Shown in pieces: positions 54,143 through 63,609 of a stretch of DNA of 64,000 nucleotides. The stretch is from Antiquaquibacter soli. GTDB lineage: Bacteria > Actinomycetota > Actinomycetes > Actinomycetales > Microbacteriaceae. Position numbers and translations under genes: made by a program. The stretch covers positions 186,001 to 250,000 of the forward strand of contig NZ_JAUQUB010000003.1 in the NCBI RefSeq assembly GCF_030580675.1. Reading direction: 5' to 3'. Numbering within the stretch: position 1 is the first letter of the stretch; each line of letters starts with the position of its first letter. The notes beneath the pieces were generated by a model, which was not told the DNA's origin, did no database searches, and worked only from the letters and a program-made list of their open reading frames with translations.

Positions 54143-54955
54143 ATGGCTACAGCAACGCCGGATGCCGGTGCCCCCTCGGGCACCGGCATCCACATCACCG
54201 GACTCAGCAAGACGTTCACGGGCGCGCGCGGCAAGCCCGTCGTCGCGCTGCAGGATGCCTCGCTCCACAGTGAGCGCGGCTCCTTCGTCGCGCTGCTCGG
54301 GCCGTCGGGCTGCGGGAAGTCGACGATCCTGCGCATCCTCGCCGACCTCGAGCAGCCGACCGCGGGCGAGATCCGCGTCGACGGCAAGTCGCCGCACGAG
54401 CTGCGCAAGGCGAGCGAGCTCGGCATCGCGTTCCAGGATCACGCGCTCCTGCCGTGGCGCAGCGTGCTCACCAACATCCGGCTGCCGTTCGAGGTCGCGG
54501 GCCGCAAGCCCGACACCGCGTACATCGACGAGCTCATCGACCTCGTCGGCTTGCGCGGATTCGAGAAGGCGCGGCCGGCGCAGCTGTCCGGCGGGATGCG
54601 CCAGCGTGTGTCGATCGCGCGCGCGCTCGCCCTCAAGCCGAGTGTGCTCCTGCTCGACGAGCCGTTCGGCGCCCTCGACGACATGACCCGCCAGCGCCTC
54701 AACCTCGAGTTGCTGCGCATCTGGACGGAGAAGCCGGCGACGACACTGCTCGTCACGCACGGCATCTCGGAGGCGATCTTCCTCTCCGACCGGGTCGCGG
54801 TGATGTCGCCGCGACCGGGGCGCATCAAGGAGATCATCGAGGTGGACCTGCCGCGCCCGCGCACCCCGGACATGATGCGCACGCCCGAGTTCCACGCCCT
54901 CGTCGACCACGCGTCCGAGCTGCTGTTCGGCTCCGACGGATCGAGCGAGGACTAG
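54143..54955 (+). CDS. ABC transporter ATP-binding protein
   Basis: 270 residues. Walker [11 protein letters not shown]-loop FQDHALLPW, signature [10 protein letters not shown], Walker [16 protein letters not shown]-loop [11 protein letters not shown]. Resembles SsuB/TauB/ThiZ. Starts 3 bp after the binding-protein stop. Confidence 0.93.
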   Translation: MATATPDAGAPSGTGIHITGLSKTFTGARGKPVVALQDASLHSERGSFVALLGPSGCGKSTILRILADLEQPTAGEIRVDGKSPHELRKASELGIAFQDHALLPWRSVLTNIRLPFEVAGRKPDTAYIDELIDLVGLRGFEKARPAQLSGGMRQRVSIARALALKPSVLLLDEPFGALDDMTRQRLNLELLRIWTEKPATTLLVTHGISEAIFLSDRVAVMSPRPGRIKEIIEVDLPRPRTPDMMRTPEFHALVDHASELLFGSDGSSED

Positions 54956-54957
54956 GG

Positions 54958-55764
54958 ATGCGACGCCGTCGTCTCCCCGGCTGGCTCACGGGACTCATCG
55001 GCCTGGTCGTGCTCATTGCCGCGTGGTGGGTGTTCTCGCTCACGGTGTTCACGCCGGCGCCGGGCACCGATTTCACGCCGGTGCCCACCCCGCTCGCCGT
55101 GCTGCAGACCCTCATCGCCGACGGCCTCGCGCCGTACTGGCAGGTCTTCCAGGTGACGATCACCGAAGCGCTCATCGGCTTCGCGTGGGGCAACGGCATC
55201 GCCCTGCTTCTCGCCTCGACGGTGCTGCTGCTGCCGAAGCTCGAGACCGTCGTCACCCAGATCGCGGTCGTCACCTACTGCCTGCCGATCGTGGCCATCG
55301 GCGGCATTGCGATCGTCATCCTCGGCGGCGCGAAGCGCGCGGGCGACCCGTCAGCGACGGCGATCTTCCTCGCCGCGCTCGCCGTGTTCTTCACCACCGT
55401 CGTCGGGGCCCTGCTCGGCTTCCGCTCCGCGGACCCGGCGAGCCTCGACGTGGTGCGGGTGTTCGGCGGCAACCGGTACACGCAACTCGTGAAGGTGCGC
55501 CTCATCGCCGCGCTCCCCGCCATCCTCAACGCACTGCAGATCGCGGTGCCGACGGCGTTCCTCGGTGCGGTACTCGGTGAGTACATGGGGGCCACGGACC
55601 GGAGCGTGGGCATCCTGCTCATCCGACTGCAGGGCAACCTCGACTCGGAGCGCGTGTGGGCGGTGTTCCTGCTGTGCGCGGCCGTCGCGCTCGTCGGCTA
55701 CGCGGTCGTCGGGATGCTCGCGCGCCTCGTCACCCCGTGGATCGCGGGTCGGAGCCGCGCATGA
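54958..55764 (+). CDS. ABC transporter permease 1
   Basis: 268 residues, six or so membrane helices with the binding-protein-dependent permease EAA-like loop (EPASLDVVRVFGGNRYTQLVKVRL). Starts 2 bp after the ATPase stop and ends overlapping permease 2 by ATGA, so the two likely form a heterodimer. Confidence 0.9.
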   Translation: MRRRRLPGWLTGLIGLVVLIAAWWVFSLTVFTPAPGTDFTPVPTPLAVLQTLIADGLAPYWQVFQVTITEALIGFAWGNGIALLLASTVLLLPKLETVVTQIAVVTYCLPIVAIGGIAIVILGGAKRAGDPSATAIFLAALAVFFTTVVGALLGFRSADPASLDVVRVFGGNRYTQLVKVRLIAALPAILNALQIAVPTAFLGAVLGEYMGATDRSVGILLIRLQGNLDSERVWAVFLLCAAVALVGYAVVGMLARLVTPWIAGRSRA

Positions 55765-56609
55765 CCGCCGTCGCCACCATCGAGTCGGGTCTCGCCCGCG
55801 ACCGCCGGCGCGCACTCGCCCGGGCGGGGCTCCGGGCGCTCGGCAACGGAACGCTCACGCTCGTCGTGGTCTTCGCCCTGTGGCAGGCGGTCGTGAGCTT
55901 CACCGGCATCTCGCCGTTCGTCGCGAAGGGCCCCATCGACGTGTGGGCGTTCCTCGTCACCGACCCGGAGGCGGCCGAGCACTGGGCGGAGCTGCTGCCG
56001 CTCATCGCGCAGACGCTGCAGGATGCCGCGGTCGGCTTCGTCGCCGGAATGATCGCCGCCCTCGTGCTCGCCCTCCTCTTCACGCTCTCGAAGGCGGTGG
56101 AGGCCGGAGTGATGCCGCTCGCACTGCTGCTGCGTAGCGTGCCGCTCGTCGCGATCGCGCCCGTCATCATCCTCATCACCGGTCGCGGCACGACGGCGTC
56201 GGTCGCGGTGATCGGGTCGATCGTGGTGCTGTTCCCGGCGCTCGCCTCGATCATGTTCGGACTCAGCCGGGCGAGCGCGGAGAGCCTCGACCTCATCCGC
56301 GTCTTCGGCGGCTCGAACCTCACCGCGCTGCTCAAGGTCGGGCTGCCGGGGGCGCTGCCGTCGCTGTTCGCGGCCGCGCGCGTGTCGGTGCCGGGCGCGG
56401 TGACCGGGGCGCTCCTCGCCGAGTGGCTCTCTACGGGAACGGGGGTCGGCGGCATGATCCAGAAGTTCAGCGCGTCGGCGAGGTTCGATGAGCTCTGGGC
56501 ATCCGTCGCCGTCATCACGCTCGTGACGTTGCTGCTCTACAACCTCGTCGCCCTCGTGGAGTCGATCGTGCTCGCCCGGGTGGGGATGGGTGGCACGCTC
56601 GCCCGATAG
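55761..56609 (+). CDS. ABC transporter permease 2
   Basis: 282 residues, six membrane helices, EAA-like loop SAESLDLIRVFGGSNLTALLKVGLPGALPS. It is clearly paralogous to permease 1 (VRVFGG/IRVFGG). A 65-bp palindrome repeat follows the stop by 20 bp and may terminate the operon. Confidence 0.9.
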   Translation: MTAVATIESGLARDRRRALARAGLRALGNGTLTLVVVFALWQAVVSFTGISPFVAKGPIDVWAFLVTDPEAAEHWAELLPLIAQTLQDAAVGFVAGMIAALVLALLFTLSKAVEAGVMPLALLLRSVPLVAIAPVIILITGRGTTASVAVIGSIVVLFPALASIMFGLSRASAESLDLIRVFGGSNLTALLKVGLPGALPSLFAAARVSVPGAVTGALLAEWLSTGTGVGGMIQKFSASARFDELWASVAVITLVTLLLYNLVALVESIVLARVGMGGTLAR

Positions 56610-56629
56610 GGGCAACCGTCACCTACCCC

Positions 56630-56694
56630 GTTTCTCAGGAATATGCGCTCGCCGAGTGCATAGTGCAGTCGGCGGCCGGATATTCCTGAGAAAC
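56630..56694. repeat. 65-bp palindromic repeat element, copy 2
   Basis: Identical 14-bp arms and same 65-bp length as the copy at 10828-10892; the centre keeps GCCGARTG-ATAGTGCAGTCGGC. Located between convergent permease 2 and apt. Confidence 0.85.
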
Positions 56695-56706
56695 AGGGTT
56701 CGCGGG

Positions 56707-57231
56707 TCAGTAGGTGCTGAGCGCGTGCACCTCGCGGCCGAGAGCCGCGCGGCCGCCGAGCGCCGGGATCTCGAGCACCACTGAGATTCCTGCCACCGTC
56801 CAGCCGGCGCGCTCGATGAGGGATGCCGCCGCCCCGAGCGTGCCGCCGGTGGCGAGCACATCGTCGACGAGCAGCACGCGCGACCCCGCCGGCACCTGGT
56901 CGGTGTGGACCTCGAGGGTCGCCTCGCCGTACTCGAGGGCGTAGGACTCGGCGATGCGCTCGCCGGGGAGCTTGCCCGCCTTGCGGATGAGCACCACCCC
57001 GAGCCCGTTCGCCGCGGCCGCCGCGGCGGCGAAGGCGAAACCGCGCGCCTCGACGCCCGCGATGTAGTCCACCTGTCCGGCGAAGGGCTCGACGAGCGCG
57101 GTCGACACCGCGGCGAGAGCATCCGCGTCGGCGAGCACCGGGGTGAGGTCGACGAACTGGATGCCCGGGCTCGGGAAGTCCGCGATGACACGGGACAGGG
57201 TGCCGATCGCGTCGGCAGCGGAGGCGCTCAT
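56707..57231 (-). CDS. apt: Adenine phosphoribosyltransferase
   Basis: 174 residues. PRPP motif VLLVDDVLATGGTLGAA, N-terminal RVIADFPSPGIQFVDLTPVL, and ARGFAFAAAAA. It salvages adenine to AMP. ATG start at 57231. Confidence 0.95.
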   Translation of the reverse strand: MSASAADAIGTLSRVIADFPSPGIQFVDLTPVLADADALAAVSTALVEPFAGQVDYIAGVEARGFAFAAAAAAANGLGVVLIRKAGKLPGERIAESYALEYGEATLEVHTDQVPAGSRVLLVDDVLATGGTLGAAASLIERAGWTVAGISVVLEIPALGGRAALGREVHALSTY

Positions 57232-57265
57232 GCGCCCAGGCTAGACACCTCGTGTGGCGGGGGTG

Positions 57266-58237
57266 TTACGCGCGCGCCGCATCCCACCAGTCGAGCACCC
57301 GCAGGGCCAGGAACGTGACCCACTTCGAGGGCTCGCCCCGGTCGACGTCGACCTCGAACCACACACGACCGGGGTGCCGACGCGCCTGCAGCCACGTGCC
57401 TTCGGGCTGGCGCTGCGACCGCAGCTCCTCGATGGCGTCCTCGAGGCGCGGGTCGGGCGGGGTGCCGTCGTGGAGCGACGCCGCGCGGAAGTAGTCGGTG
57501 ACCGAGAGCACGTTGTAGAAAGAACGGAACGGGTAGGCGATCTTGTCGACCCACGGCGCGACGACCTCCCCGGTGGTCTCCCGGTACATCGCCTTGCGGC
57601 GCAGCAGGTACTCCTCACCCCGGTGCCGCGCGGCGGTGAGCTCGGCCGTACCGAGACCGAGCTTCTCGTACTCGAGGATGCCGACGAGCGAGTTGAGCGT
57701 CGACTGGAACGACGCGCGCGTCGACCCCTCCACCCACTCGCAGTTCCAGCCGCCCTCGGCCATCTGGTGGTCGACGAACCACTGGGCGATCGGAGTCACG
57801 TCCTCGCCGAGCCACGCACCCGAGGCGAGCGTGAAGCCGTTGATGCACGCGTCGACCTCGCCGTCCCAGTAGGGCAGGTCGTCGTACTCCCAGCGCGAAT
57901 TCGCGCGGATGCGGCTGCCGGTGTCACCGAGGGCTGCAGCATCCACCCCCCACTCGCGCAGGGACTTGAGGCTCCACGTCGTCGCCGTCCACGGCTGGCC
58001 GTGCTGGGCCTCCTTCCCCTGGAAGTCGAAGTCGGACGGGAAGAACGCGCCGCCCGCCCACTGGCCGTCGGGGTCCTGCTTCGAGAGCAGCCCGGCGCCG
58101 AAGCCCTCGGTCGCCACTCGAGCCCGGGTCGCCTGCCACTCCTCCTCGGGGGCTCCGATGAGGTCGCGCTCCACCTGCCAGCGCAGGGCGGGGTCGCTGT
58201 CGAGGAGCCAGTCACGCGTCGTCGGGGAGAGGTCCAT
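57266..58237 (-). CDS. Squalene-cyclase-fold (alpha-toroid) protein, unknown function
   Basis: 323 residues with QW-like repeats (QDPDGQWAGGAFFPS; WNCEWVEGSTR; QRQPEGTWLQ; RHPGRVWFEVDV), arranged as an alpha/alpha barrel as in squalene/oxidosqualene cyclases and prenyltransferases. It lacks the DXDD catalytic motif of the cyclases, so it is probably not an active terpene cyclase. Soluble by sequence; partner or substrate unknown. Confidence 0.72.
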   Translation of the reverse strand: MDLSPTTRDWLLDSDPALRWQVERDLIGAPEEEWQATRARVATEGFGAGLLSKQDPDGQWAGGAFFPSDFDFQGKEAQHGQPWTATTWSLKSLREWGVDAAALGDTGSRIRANSRWEYDDLPYWDGEVDACINGFTLASGAWLGEDVTPIAQWFVDHQMAEGGWNCEWVEGSTRASFQSTLNSLVGILEYEKLGLGTAELTAARHRGEEYLLRRKAMYRETTGEVVAPWVDKIAYPFRSFYNVLSVTDYFRAASLHDGTPPDPRLEDAIEELRSQRQPEGTWLQARRHPGRVWFEVDVDRGEPSKWVTFLALRVLDWWDAARA

Positions 58238-58254
58238 GCGGGAACCCTACTCGC

Positions 58255-58308
58255 GGGCGGCGACAGCGCGCCGACCCCGGCGGCGACAGGGCGGCGACAG
58301 CGCGCCGA
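58255..58308. repeat. Direct repeat, two 20-bp copies
   Basis: GGGCGGCGACAGCGCGCCGA at 58255-58274 and 58289-58308 (spacing 34 bp), with a shorter third GGCGGCGACAG between. Lies in the 157-bp gap between the cyclase-fold gene and the divergent membrane protein gene; may bind a regulator or be simple expansion. Confidence 0.8.
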
Positions 58309-58394
58309 GACAGCGGTGCGGCGCGGCCCGGCGCACCACTATCCTGAAACCGCACTTCGCCGACTTGTTCGCAGCATCGACGAGAGGACCCCCG

Positions 58395-59204
58395 GTGGCC
58401 GAGCCCAAGAAGACCCAGAAGAAGACCGTTCGCGTGCAGTCCACGCCGGAGGCTCAGGAGGAGGCGGCCGAGACCTGGAAGCCGACCCCCGAGGCGAAGA
58501 GCAAGGCGACGACGCGCCGCATCATCGCCCTCATCCTGTGGGCGGTGGCCATCGGCGGCGAGGCGTTCGCGATCTTCTGGCTGCTGCGCCAGGTGCCGTT
58601 CACGACGACCCACACCGTCATCCTCGTCGCGATCCTCGTCGTCATCGCGGGGCTCTCGATCGGCGGCTCGATGCTGTGGAAGCAGGCCAACCGACTCGAC
58701 CCGGCGCGCAAGTCCGACACGGTGCGCTTCTTCGTGCAGAACCAGCTCGGCGCCATCATCGCGGTGATCGCGTTCCTGCCGCTCATCATCCTGATCTTCC
58801 TCAACAAGGACATGAACGGCACGCAGAAGGCGGTCGCGGGCGGCGCGGGCATCCTGCTCCTGCTCGTCGCCGGCTTCCTCGGCACGAGCATCAACCCGCC
58901 GTCGGTGGAGCAGTACGACGAGGAGACCAACTACGTCATCGAGCTCACCGGCGAGAACCTCGTGTACTGGACTAAGTCCGGCAAGGTGTACCACCTGTGC
59001 GAGGGCGCCTCGGCCGTGAACCTCGAGTCCGAGGACAACACCATCTACTCGGGCACCGTCGCCGACGCGCACGCCGCCGGCAAGGAGCGCCTCACGCTGC
59101 AGGTCGATCAGGAGATCGACCAGTGCGGCCTCGCCCCCGTCGAGGGCGACAGCGAGGAGGACACCGAGGTCGAGCAGGAGGTCGAGGAGACCCCCGCGCC
59201 GTAG
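58395..59204 (+). CDS. Membrane protein of unknown function
   Basis: 269 residues: basic cytoplasmic N-terminus (PKKTQKKTVRVQSTPEAQEE), four membrane segments (about 41-60, 65-85, 115-133, 140-158) and an extracellular C-terminal domain (YDEETNYVIELTGENLVYWT; HLCEGASAVNL; DQCGLAPVEGD) with two Cys that could be disulfide-bonded. Tail is very acidic (EEDTEVEQEVEETPAP). GTG 58395 chosen as the first start with a clear coding pattern. Confidence 0.7.
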   Translation: MAEPKKTQKKTVRVQSTPEAQEEAAETWKPTPEAKSKATTRRIIALILWAVAIGGEAFAIFWLLRQVPFTTTHTVILVAILVVIAGLSIGGSMLWKQANRLDPARKSDTVRFFVQNQLGAIIAVIAFLPLIILIFLNKDMNGTQKAVAGGAGILLLLVAGFLGTSINPPSVEQYDEETNYVIELTGENLVYWTKSGKVYHLCEGASAVNLESEDNTIYSGTVADAHAAGKERLTLQVDQEIDQCGLAPVEGDSEEDTEVEQEVEETPAP

Positions 59205-59223
59205 CGCCCGCTAGCCTGGGGCG

Positions 59224-59619
59224 ATGAGCATCCGGGTGGGCGCGTACGGCGTCATGGTTCGCGACGGGTCGGTGCTGCTCTCGCAGCTCGACTTCGCCGA
59301 GACGGGCTCGAGCTCGTGGACCCTCCCTGGCGGGGGACTCGAGTTCGGCGAGCATCCCGAGCAGGCGGCCGTGCGCGAGATCCGCGAGGAGACCGGCTAC
59401 GACGCCGAGCTCGGCGGCATCCTCGGCATCGACTCGCTCGTGGTCGGCGACCGGCACGGCCTCGCCATCATCTACGAGGCGACGGTCGTCGGCGGTGAGC
59501 TGTCGCCCGAGACCGACGGCTCGACGGCGGATGCCCGCTGGATCCCGCTCGACGAGGTCGACGCCCTTCCCACCGTCGAACTCGTCGACACGGCGATGGC
59601 GCTCTGGCGGTCGCGCTAG
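59224..59619 (+). CDS. NUDIX hydrolase
   Basis: 131 residues. The NUDIX box GGGLEFGEHPEQAAVREIRE-ETGY is intact (G-x5-E-x7-REUXEEXGU). It hydrolyses a nucleoside diphosphate derivative; substrate not predictable. 19 bp after the preceding gene. Confidence 0.9.
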   Translation: MSIRVGAYGVMVRDGSVLLSQLDFAETGSSSWTLPGGGLEFGEHPEQAAVREIREETGYDAELGGILGIDSLVVGDRHGLAIIYEATVVGGELSPETDGSTADARWIPLDEVDALPTVELVDTAMALWRSR

Positions 59620-59633
59620 CTGGTACCGCGGCG

Positions 59634-60182
59634 TCAGGCGACCGGATGCCTCGGCCGCTCGAACCACCCGGCGAGCACCAGCGCGCCGAACGCCCCGAAC
59701 ACGAGCCACGTCGCGACGGCCGCCGCGAAGCCCGTGACGAAGAGCCCGAGCACGAGCGCCGCCGCCCACCCCACGACGATGAGGGCGAGCACGCCGAGCA
59801 GCCCGAACGTGTGGCGCACCCAGTGGCGGCGGAACGCGCGGAACCCGTCGAGCGGCGTCCCGCCCGCCACGACCGCCGGCACGACGATGAGTCCGAGGAG
59901 GAGGGCGAGGGGCGGGAGCACGGGGGAGAGGATCGACAGCGCCGTCGCGAGGATGACGGTGCCGAGCATCCACGCCAGTCCTTGCCAGCGCCACCGGGCC
60001 CGCCACACGAGGGTCACGACCGCCCAGCCCGCCACCGACAGGGCTGCCACCGAGAGCAGCACCGACGCCGCGAAGCCCCACGACACGATCGGCACCGGGT
60101 CACCGAGCACGGTGAGCGCCTGCACGACGGCGTGCACGATCACGATCGCGGCGACGAGCAGCGCCCGCACGAGCCCGCTCAC
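59634..60182 (-). CDS. Membrane protein, five segments
   Basis: 182 residues with five hydrophobic segments (for example VRALLVAAIVIVHAVVQALT and LAWMLGTVILATALSILSPV) and short loops; ends FERPRHPVA. No family recognised. GTG 60182 overlaps the lipoprotein stop (GTGA) and is therefore preferred to upstream in-frame codons. Confidence 0.7.
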   Translation of the reverse strand: MSGLVRALLVAAIVIVHAVVQALTVLGDPVPIVSWGFAASVLLSVAALSVAGWAVVTLVWRARWRWQGLAWMLGTVILATALSILSPVLPPLALLLGLIVVPAVVAGGTPLDGFRAFRRHWVRHTFGLLGVLALIVVGWAAALVLGLFVTGFAAAVATWLVFGAFGALVLAGWFERPRHPVA

Positions 60183-60529
60183 GATGCCGGCCTCATCGCC
60201 TCGTCGAGGACGTCTTGGATGACGCCCTCGAAGAGCACCGTGCCGCCGACCGTGATGGTGAGCCGGGTCTGGTCGTCCGCGGGCGACTCGACCGTGATGG
60301 CGTCGCCGTCGAAGGTCTCGCCCGAGCACGTCACCGCTTTGTCGTCGGCTTCCGCACACACCGGCGCGGTGAGGATGTCGACCTCCTCGCGCACGAGGAT
60401 GTCGTTGGCCGCGTAGCGGACGTCCGACAGCCGGTTGCCGCCGACCGGCGCGATCGCGGCGAGCTGCGAGCAGCCGGCGAGGAGGAGCGCCGCGGCGGCG
60501 GCGACGGGGATGAGCGCGAGCCGGGTCAT
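60179..60529 (-). CDS. Small lipoprotein
   Basis: 116 residues. Signal with lipobox LLAGC (Cys20); mature part has one Cys pair (PVCAEADDKAVTCSGE) likely disulfide-bonded, and beta-rich VESPADDQTRLTITVGGTVL. No recognised family. Overlaps the metallophosphoesterase stop (4 bp) and the next membrane protein start, so the three are co-translated. Confidence 0.75.
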   Translation of the reverse strand: MTRLALIPVAAAAALLLAGCSQLAAIAPVGGNRLSDVRYAANDILVREEVDILTAPVCAEADDKAVTCSGETFDGDAITVESPADDQTRLTITVGGTVLFEGVIQDVLDEAMRPAS

Positions 60530-62310
60530 CCGTCGAGTCCGTCCTCGTAGGCGAGGATGCGCGCTCGAGCCGCCATCTGCTGCGACTCGAGGGCGGCGTC
60601 GCTGATCGTCGACAGGTCGAAGGGCGCCTTCACGAGCAGCTCCGTGTTGCGGTCGAGGGGAGAGCCGCGGCGCATGAGCGGGAAGGCCGCCCAGTCGTTG
60701 ACGGCCAGCTCGCGGCTCTGCGCGGCGAGGTCGAGGTACGAGCCGGAGCCCCCGGGCGTCACGGGGGACGCGTGGTCGATGACGGTCGTGAAGATCGACA
60801 GGGTGCCGTCGCGGTTGTCGAGCAGCTCGACGGTCTGCTGCTGCTGCGGGAAGTCGATGCACGACGCGGTGGTGATCTCCCAGAAGCCGCCCTTCGGCCC
60901 CGGGTGCGCGAGGATCTGGTTGAGGTGGGTGTGCCCGTTGAGCCAACCGATCACGACCGGGAACTCGAGCAGCATCGCGATGAACTCCTCCGCGCCGTGC
61001 AGCACCTGGTGCTCGCCGGGGCGCTGGGCGCGGTTCTCGAGGGTGAGCGAGTTGTGGTGGCTGAAGATGAGCGCGAGCTTCTTCTCCGACTGCGCCTGCT
61101 CGAGCTCGGCGCGCAGCCAGCGGAACTGGTCGTCCGGCACCGCGCCGTCGGGGCCGGCGACCTGGTTGCAGGTGTCCAGCCCGAACGCGCGAACCTGCGG
61201 GGTGAGGTCGGCCTTCCACCACGTCTCGCCGGAGTCGAGGTTGTGCTGGGTGAAGCCGTGGCCGACCGGCCCGGGGGTCGGCTGGGTGCGGAAGTGCTCG
61301 GCCATGAAGTCGCGCTGCTCAAAGAGGAAGCGCTGCGGGTCGTCGGGTACCGCCTTGAAGCCGGGGCGTCCGAGGGCGAGGCCCAGAGCATCCGCGCCGC
61401 GCTGCAGCGCCGAACCGGTCGCCGCGTACCCGGCCAGGATGGTGCTCGCCGTCGCGTCGACGGAGTACGACTTCTGGCCTCCGATGGCGAGCGCGTGCAA
61501 CTGCGACGAAAGGTCGAAGGTGCCGAGCAGGAGGGTGTCGTGGTTGCCGTAGACGGCGTACCAGGGGGCGGGCATCCCGACCGACTGGATCGGTTCGCCG
61601 ATCGCCTGGTCGAGGAGGTCCGGCAGCTTCGGGAAGCCGTAGTCGCCGAACTGCCCGCCAGCGGGGTCGCGCGGCCGGTACGCCCACACCGCCTCCGCCC
61701 ACGCCTGGACGCCGGTGAACTCGTCGCCGATTCCCGCGGTCGGGTCGACCTCGACGCCGTCGAGCAGGTCGATGTACCAGCGCAGCTCCTTGTGCGAGTG
61801 CATGTCGGCGCTGTCACCCGTGACGATCGCCGCCGTCATCGGCGCGCCGGTGAGCGGGCTGTACCGCGCGTCGGAGAACGCCTTCACCATCGCGGCGACG
61901 ACGTGCGGCGACAACGGGTCGTGCGGGTGGAACGCGGACGCCCACGCCGAGTGGTCCTGCACGATCATCGGCTCGATGCGGCCCGGTGACTGGGCCTCGA
62001 TGACGTGCATGTCCGACAGGTGCGCCAGATAGAGCAGGGAGCGGCGGGATGCCTCGCGCCCCTCGCCCGCGCGACGCCCGAGCACATCGAGCCGCGGCAC
62101 GTACGGCTCGCCCGGCCCAGTCGTCAGCCGGCGGTACTGGCCCTGCACGACGGAGCCCTGCAGCACCGTCTGCAGGAGAGTCGTGGGGGCGCCGCTCGCG
62201 GGGGTCACCGCGGTGGCGAGTTGCGCGCCGAGCCGGTCGAGGCCGAGGCCGGTCGCCGCAGCGAGCGCGGTCGCTCCGGCGAGGAACTGGCGGCGCGACA
62301 GTCCGGGCAT
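60526..62310 (-). CDS. Tat-exported metallophosphoesterase (TIGR03767-like)
   Basis: 594 residues. Tat signal SRRQFLAGATALAAATGLGL, then a calcineurin-like phosphoesterase (LAHLSDMHV; VTGDSADMHSHKELRWYI; AVYGNHDTLLLGT; IFSHHN; GWLNGHTHLNQI) with all five metal-binding motifs. Similar proteins (PPA1498 family) are secreted by actinomycetes. ATG 62310 with AAAGGG 5 nt upstream. First gene of a three-gene operon. Confidence 0.88.
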   Translation of the reverse strand: MPGLSRRQFLAGATALAAATGLGLDRLGAQLATAVTPASGAPTTLLQTVLQGSVVQGQYRRLTTGPGEPYVPRLDVLGRRAGEGREASRRSLLYLAHLSDMHVIEAQSPGRIEPMIVQDHSAWASAFHPHDPLSPHVVAAMVKAFSDARYSPLTGAPMTAAIVTGDSADMHSHKELRWYIDLLDGVEVDPTAGIGDEFTGVQAWAEAVWAYRPRDPAGGQFGDYGFPKLPDLLDQAIGEPIQSVGMPAPWYAVYGNHDTLLLGTFDLSSQLHALAIGGQKSYSVDATASTILAGYAATGSALQRGADALGLALGRPGFKAVPDDPQRFLFEQRDFMAEHFRTQPTPGPVGHGFTQHNLDSGETWWKADLTPQVRAFGLDTCNQVAGPDGAVPDDQFRWLRAELEQAQSEKKLALIFSHHNSLTLENRAQRPGEHQVLHGAEEFIAMLLEFPVVIGWLNGHTHLNQILAHPGPKGGFWEITTASCIDFPQQQQTVELLDNRDGTLSIFTTVIDHASPVTPGGSGSYLDLAAQSRELAVNDWAAFPLMRRGSPLDRNTELLVKAPFDLSTISDAALESQQMAARARILAYEDGLDG

Positions 62311-62458
62311 GGGCACCCTTTCGTGCGGACGGGGCTTCGGGTCGTCTCGCCCACCGAGACAGCTCCATCATGGCAGCAGCGGGACGCCGTGCGCGTCACC
62401 CGTTTTCGCGGGTCAGCGCGCCGATGCCGGCGGCATCCCGTGTGAGAATCGACGGACC

Positions 62459-63424
62459 ATGGCCCCTCGCACGATCACCGTCCTCGGCGGAGGCGTCGGC
62501 AACGCCCGCTTCCTGCTCGGCCTGCGCGAGTACGCGCGCTCCCTGCCCGAGCCGCCGGAGATCACCGCGGTCGTCAACGTCGGCGACGACATCTGGCTCG
62601 CCGGGCTGCGCATCACTCCCGACCTCGACACGGTGATGTACGCGCTCGCCGGAGTCAACGATGTCGCCCGCGGCTGGGGTCGCGTCGGCGACACCGAGCG
62701 CGTGTCCGCCGAGCTCAAGGAGTGGGGCGTCGGCTGGCCGTGGTTCACCCTCGGCGACCTCGACCTCGGCGCGCACATCACCCGCACCTCTCTACTGCGC
62801 GACGGCTTGCCCCTCTCGGCGGTGGTCGCCCGGATGACCGCCCGCTGGCCCCTCGGCGTGCGGCTCGTGCCGTCCACCGACGACGAGGTCGAGACGTACG
62901 TCGTGACGGATGACGGCGAGCTGCACTTCCAGGAGTGGTGGACCCGCCACCGCGCAGCACTGCCCGCACGCGGGTTCGTGTCGCGCGGTGTCTCGTCGGC
63001 GGTGCCCGCGCCCGGGGTGCTCGAGGCGATCGAGTCCGCCGACCTCGTGCTGCTCGCCCCCTCGAACCCGGTGGTCTCGCTGGGGCCGGTGCTCGAAGTC
63101 CCGGGCGTTCGGGATGCGGTGCGGCAGGCATCCGCGCCCGTCGTCGGCCTGTCGCCGATCATCGGCGGCGCCGTCGTGCGCGGGATGGCCGACCAGTGCC
63201 TCACCGCGGTCGGCGTCGAGACCTCCGCGCTCGCCGTCGGGCAGTATCTCGGCGCCCGGTCGGCGGGTGGCGTGCTCGACGGCTGGCTGGTCGACGAGGT
63301 GGATGCCGCGGCCGTGCCCGAGCTCGAGGCATCCGGTATCACCGCTCGCGCCGTGCCGCTCTGGTTCCGCGACGCGGCCTCGAGCGCGGCGATCGCGCGG
63401 GCGGCGGTGGAGCTCGTCGGGTAG
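62459..63424 (+). CDS. cofD: 2-phospho-L-lactate/phosphoenolpyruvate transferase CofD (FbiA)
   Basis: 321 residues. GGGVGNARFLLGLREYARSL is the CofD N-terminus; TDDEVETYVVTDDGELHFQE and LLAPSNPVVSLGPVLEVPGV are diagnostic. The enzyme joins the lactate/pyruvyl-GDP unit to Fo, making coenzyme F420-0. No CofE/FbiB or CofC is in the window. A hydrophobic ATG (62459) follows GACGGACC. Confidence 0.9.
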   Translation: MAPRTITVLGGGVGNARFLLGLREYARSLPEPPEITAVVNVGDDIWLAGLRITPDLDTVMYALAGVNDVARGWGRVGDTERVSAELKEWGVGWPWFTLGDLDLGAHITRTSLLRDGLPLSAVVARMTARWPLGVRLVPSTDDEVETYVVTDDGELHFQEWWTRHRAALPARGFVSRGVSSAVPAPGVLEAIESADLVLLAPSNPVVSLGPVLEVPGVRDAVRQASAPVVGLSPIIGGAVVRGMADQCLTAVGVETSALAVGQYLGARSAGGVLDGWLVDEVDAAAVPELEASGITARAVPLWFRDAASSAAIARAAVELVG

Positions 63425-63609
63425 CTGGGTCTCTCGGGGAGGCGGGCCGGGTGTTGCCGGTCGCGCTGGTGGACGGCACCTATACCGACGAGGCGTGCGA
63501 CTGACCCCCAAACAGGGGTGGAACGCGATATGTCCTCATAAATGCGGACTGTGTGAGTTTCTCTTAACTCCCTAGGGTCAGAGCTACTTGCCCTACCTGT
63601 GGAGTTCCT

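Noticed and set aside
52895-54910. N-terminal extension of the response regulator on the minus strand
   Set aside because: It would run through the ABC binding-protein and ATPase genes; the receiver domain begins naturally at 52894.
58255-58308. Possible CRISPR repeats
   Set aside because: Only two complete copies with a 14-bp gap, no spacers of proper size and no cas genes.
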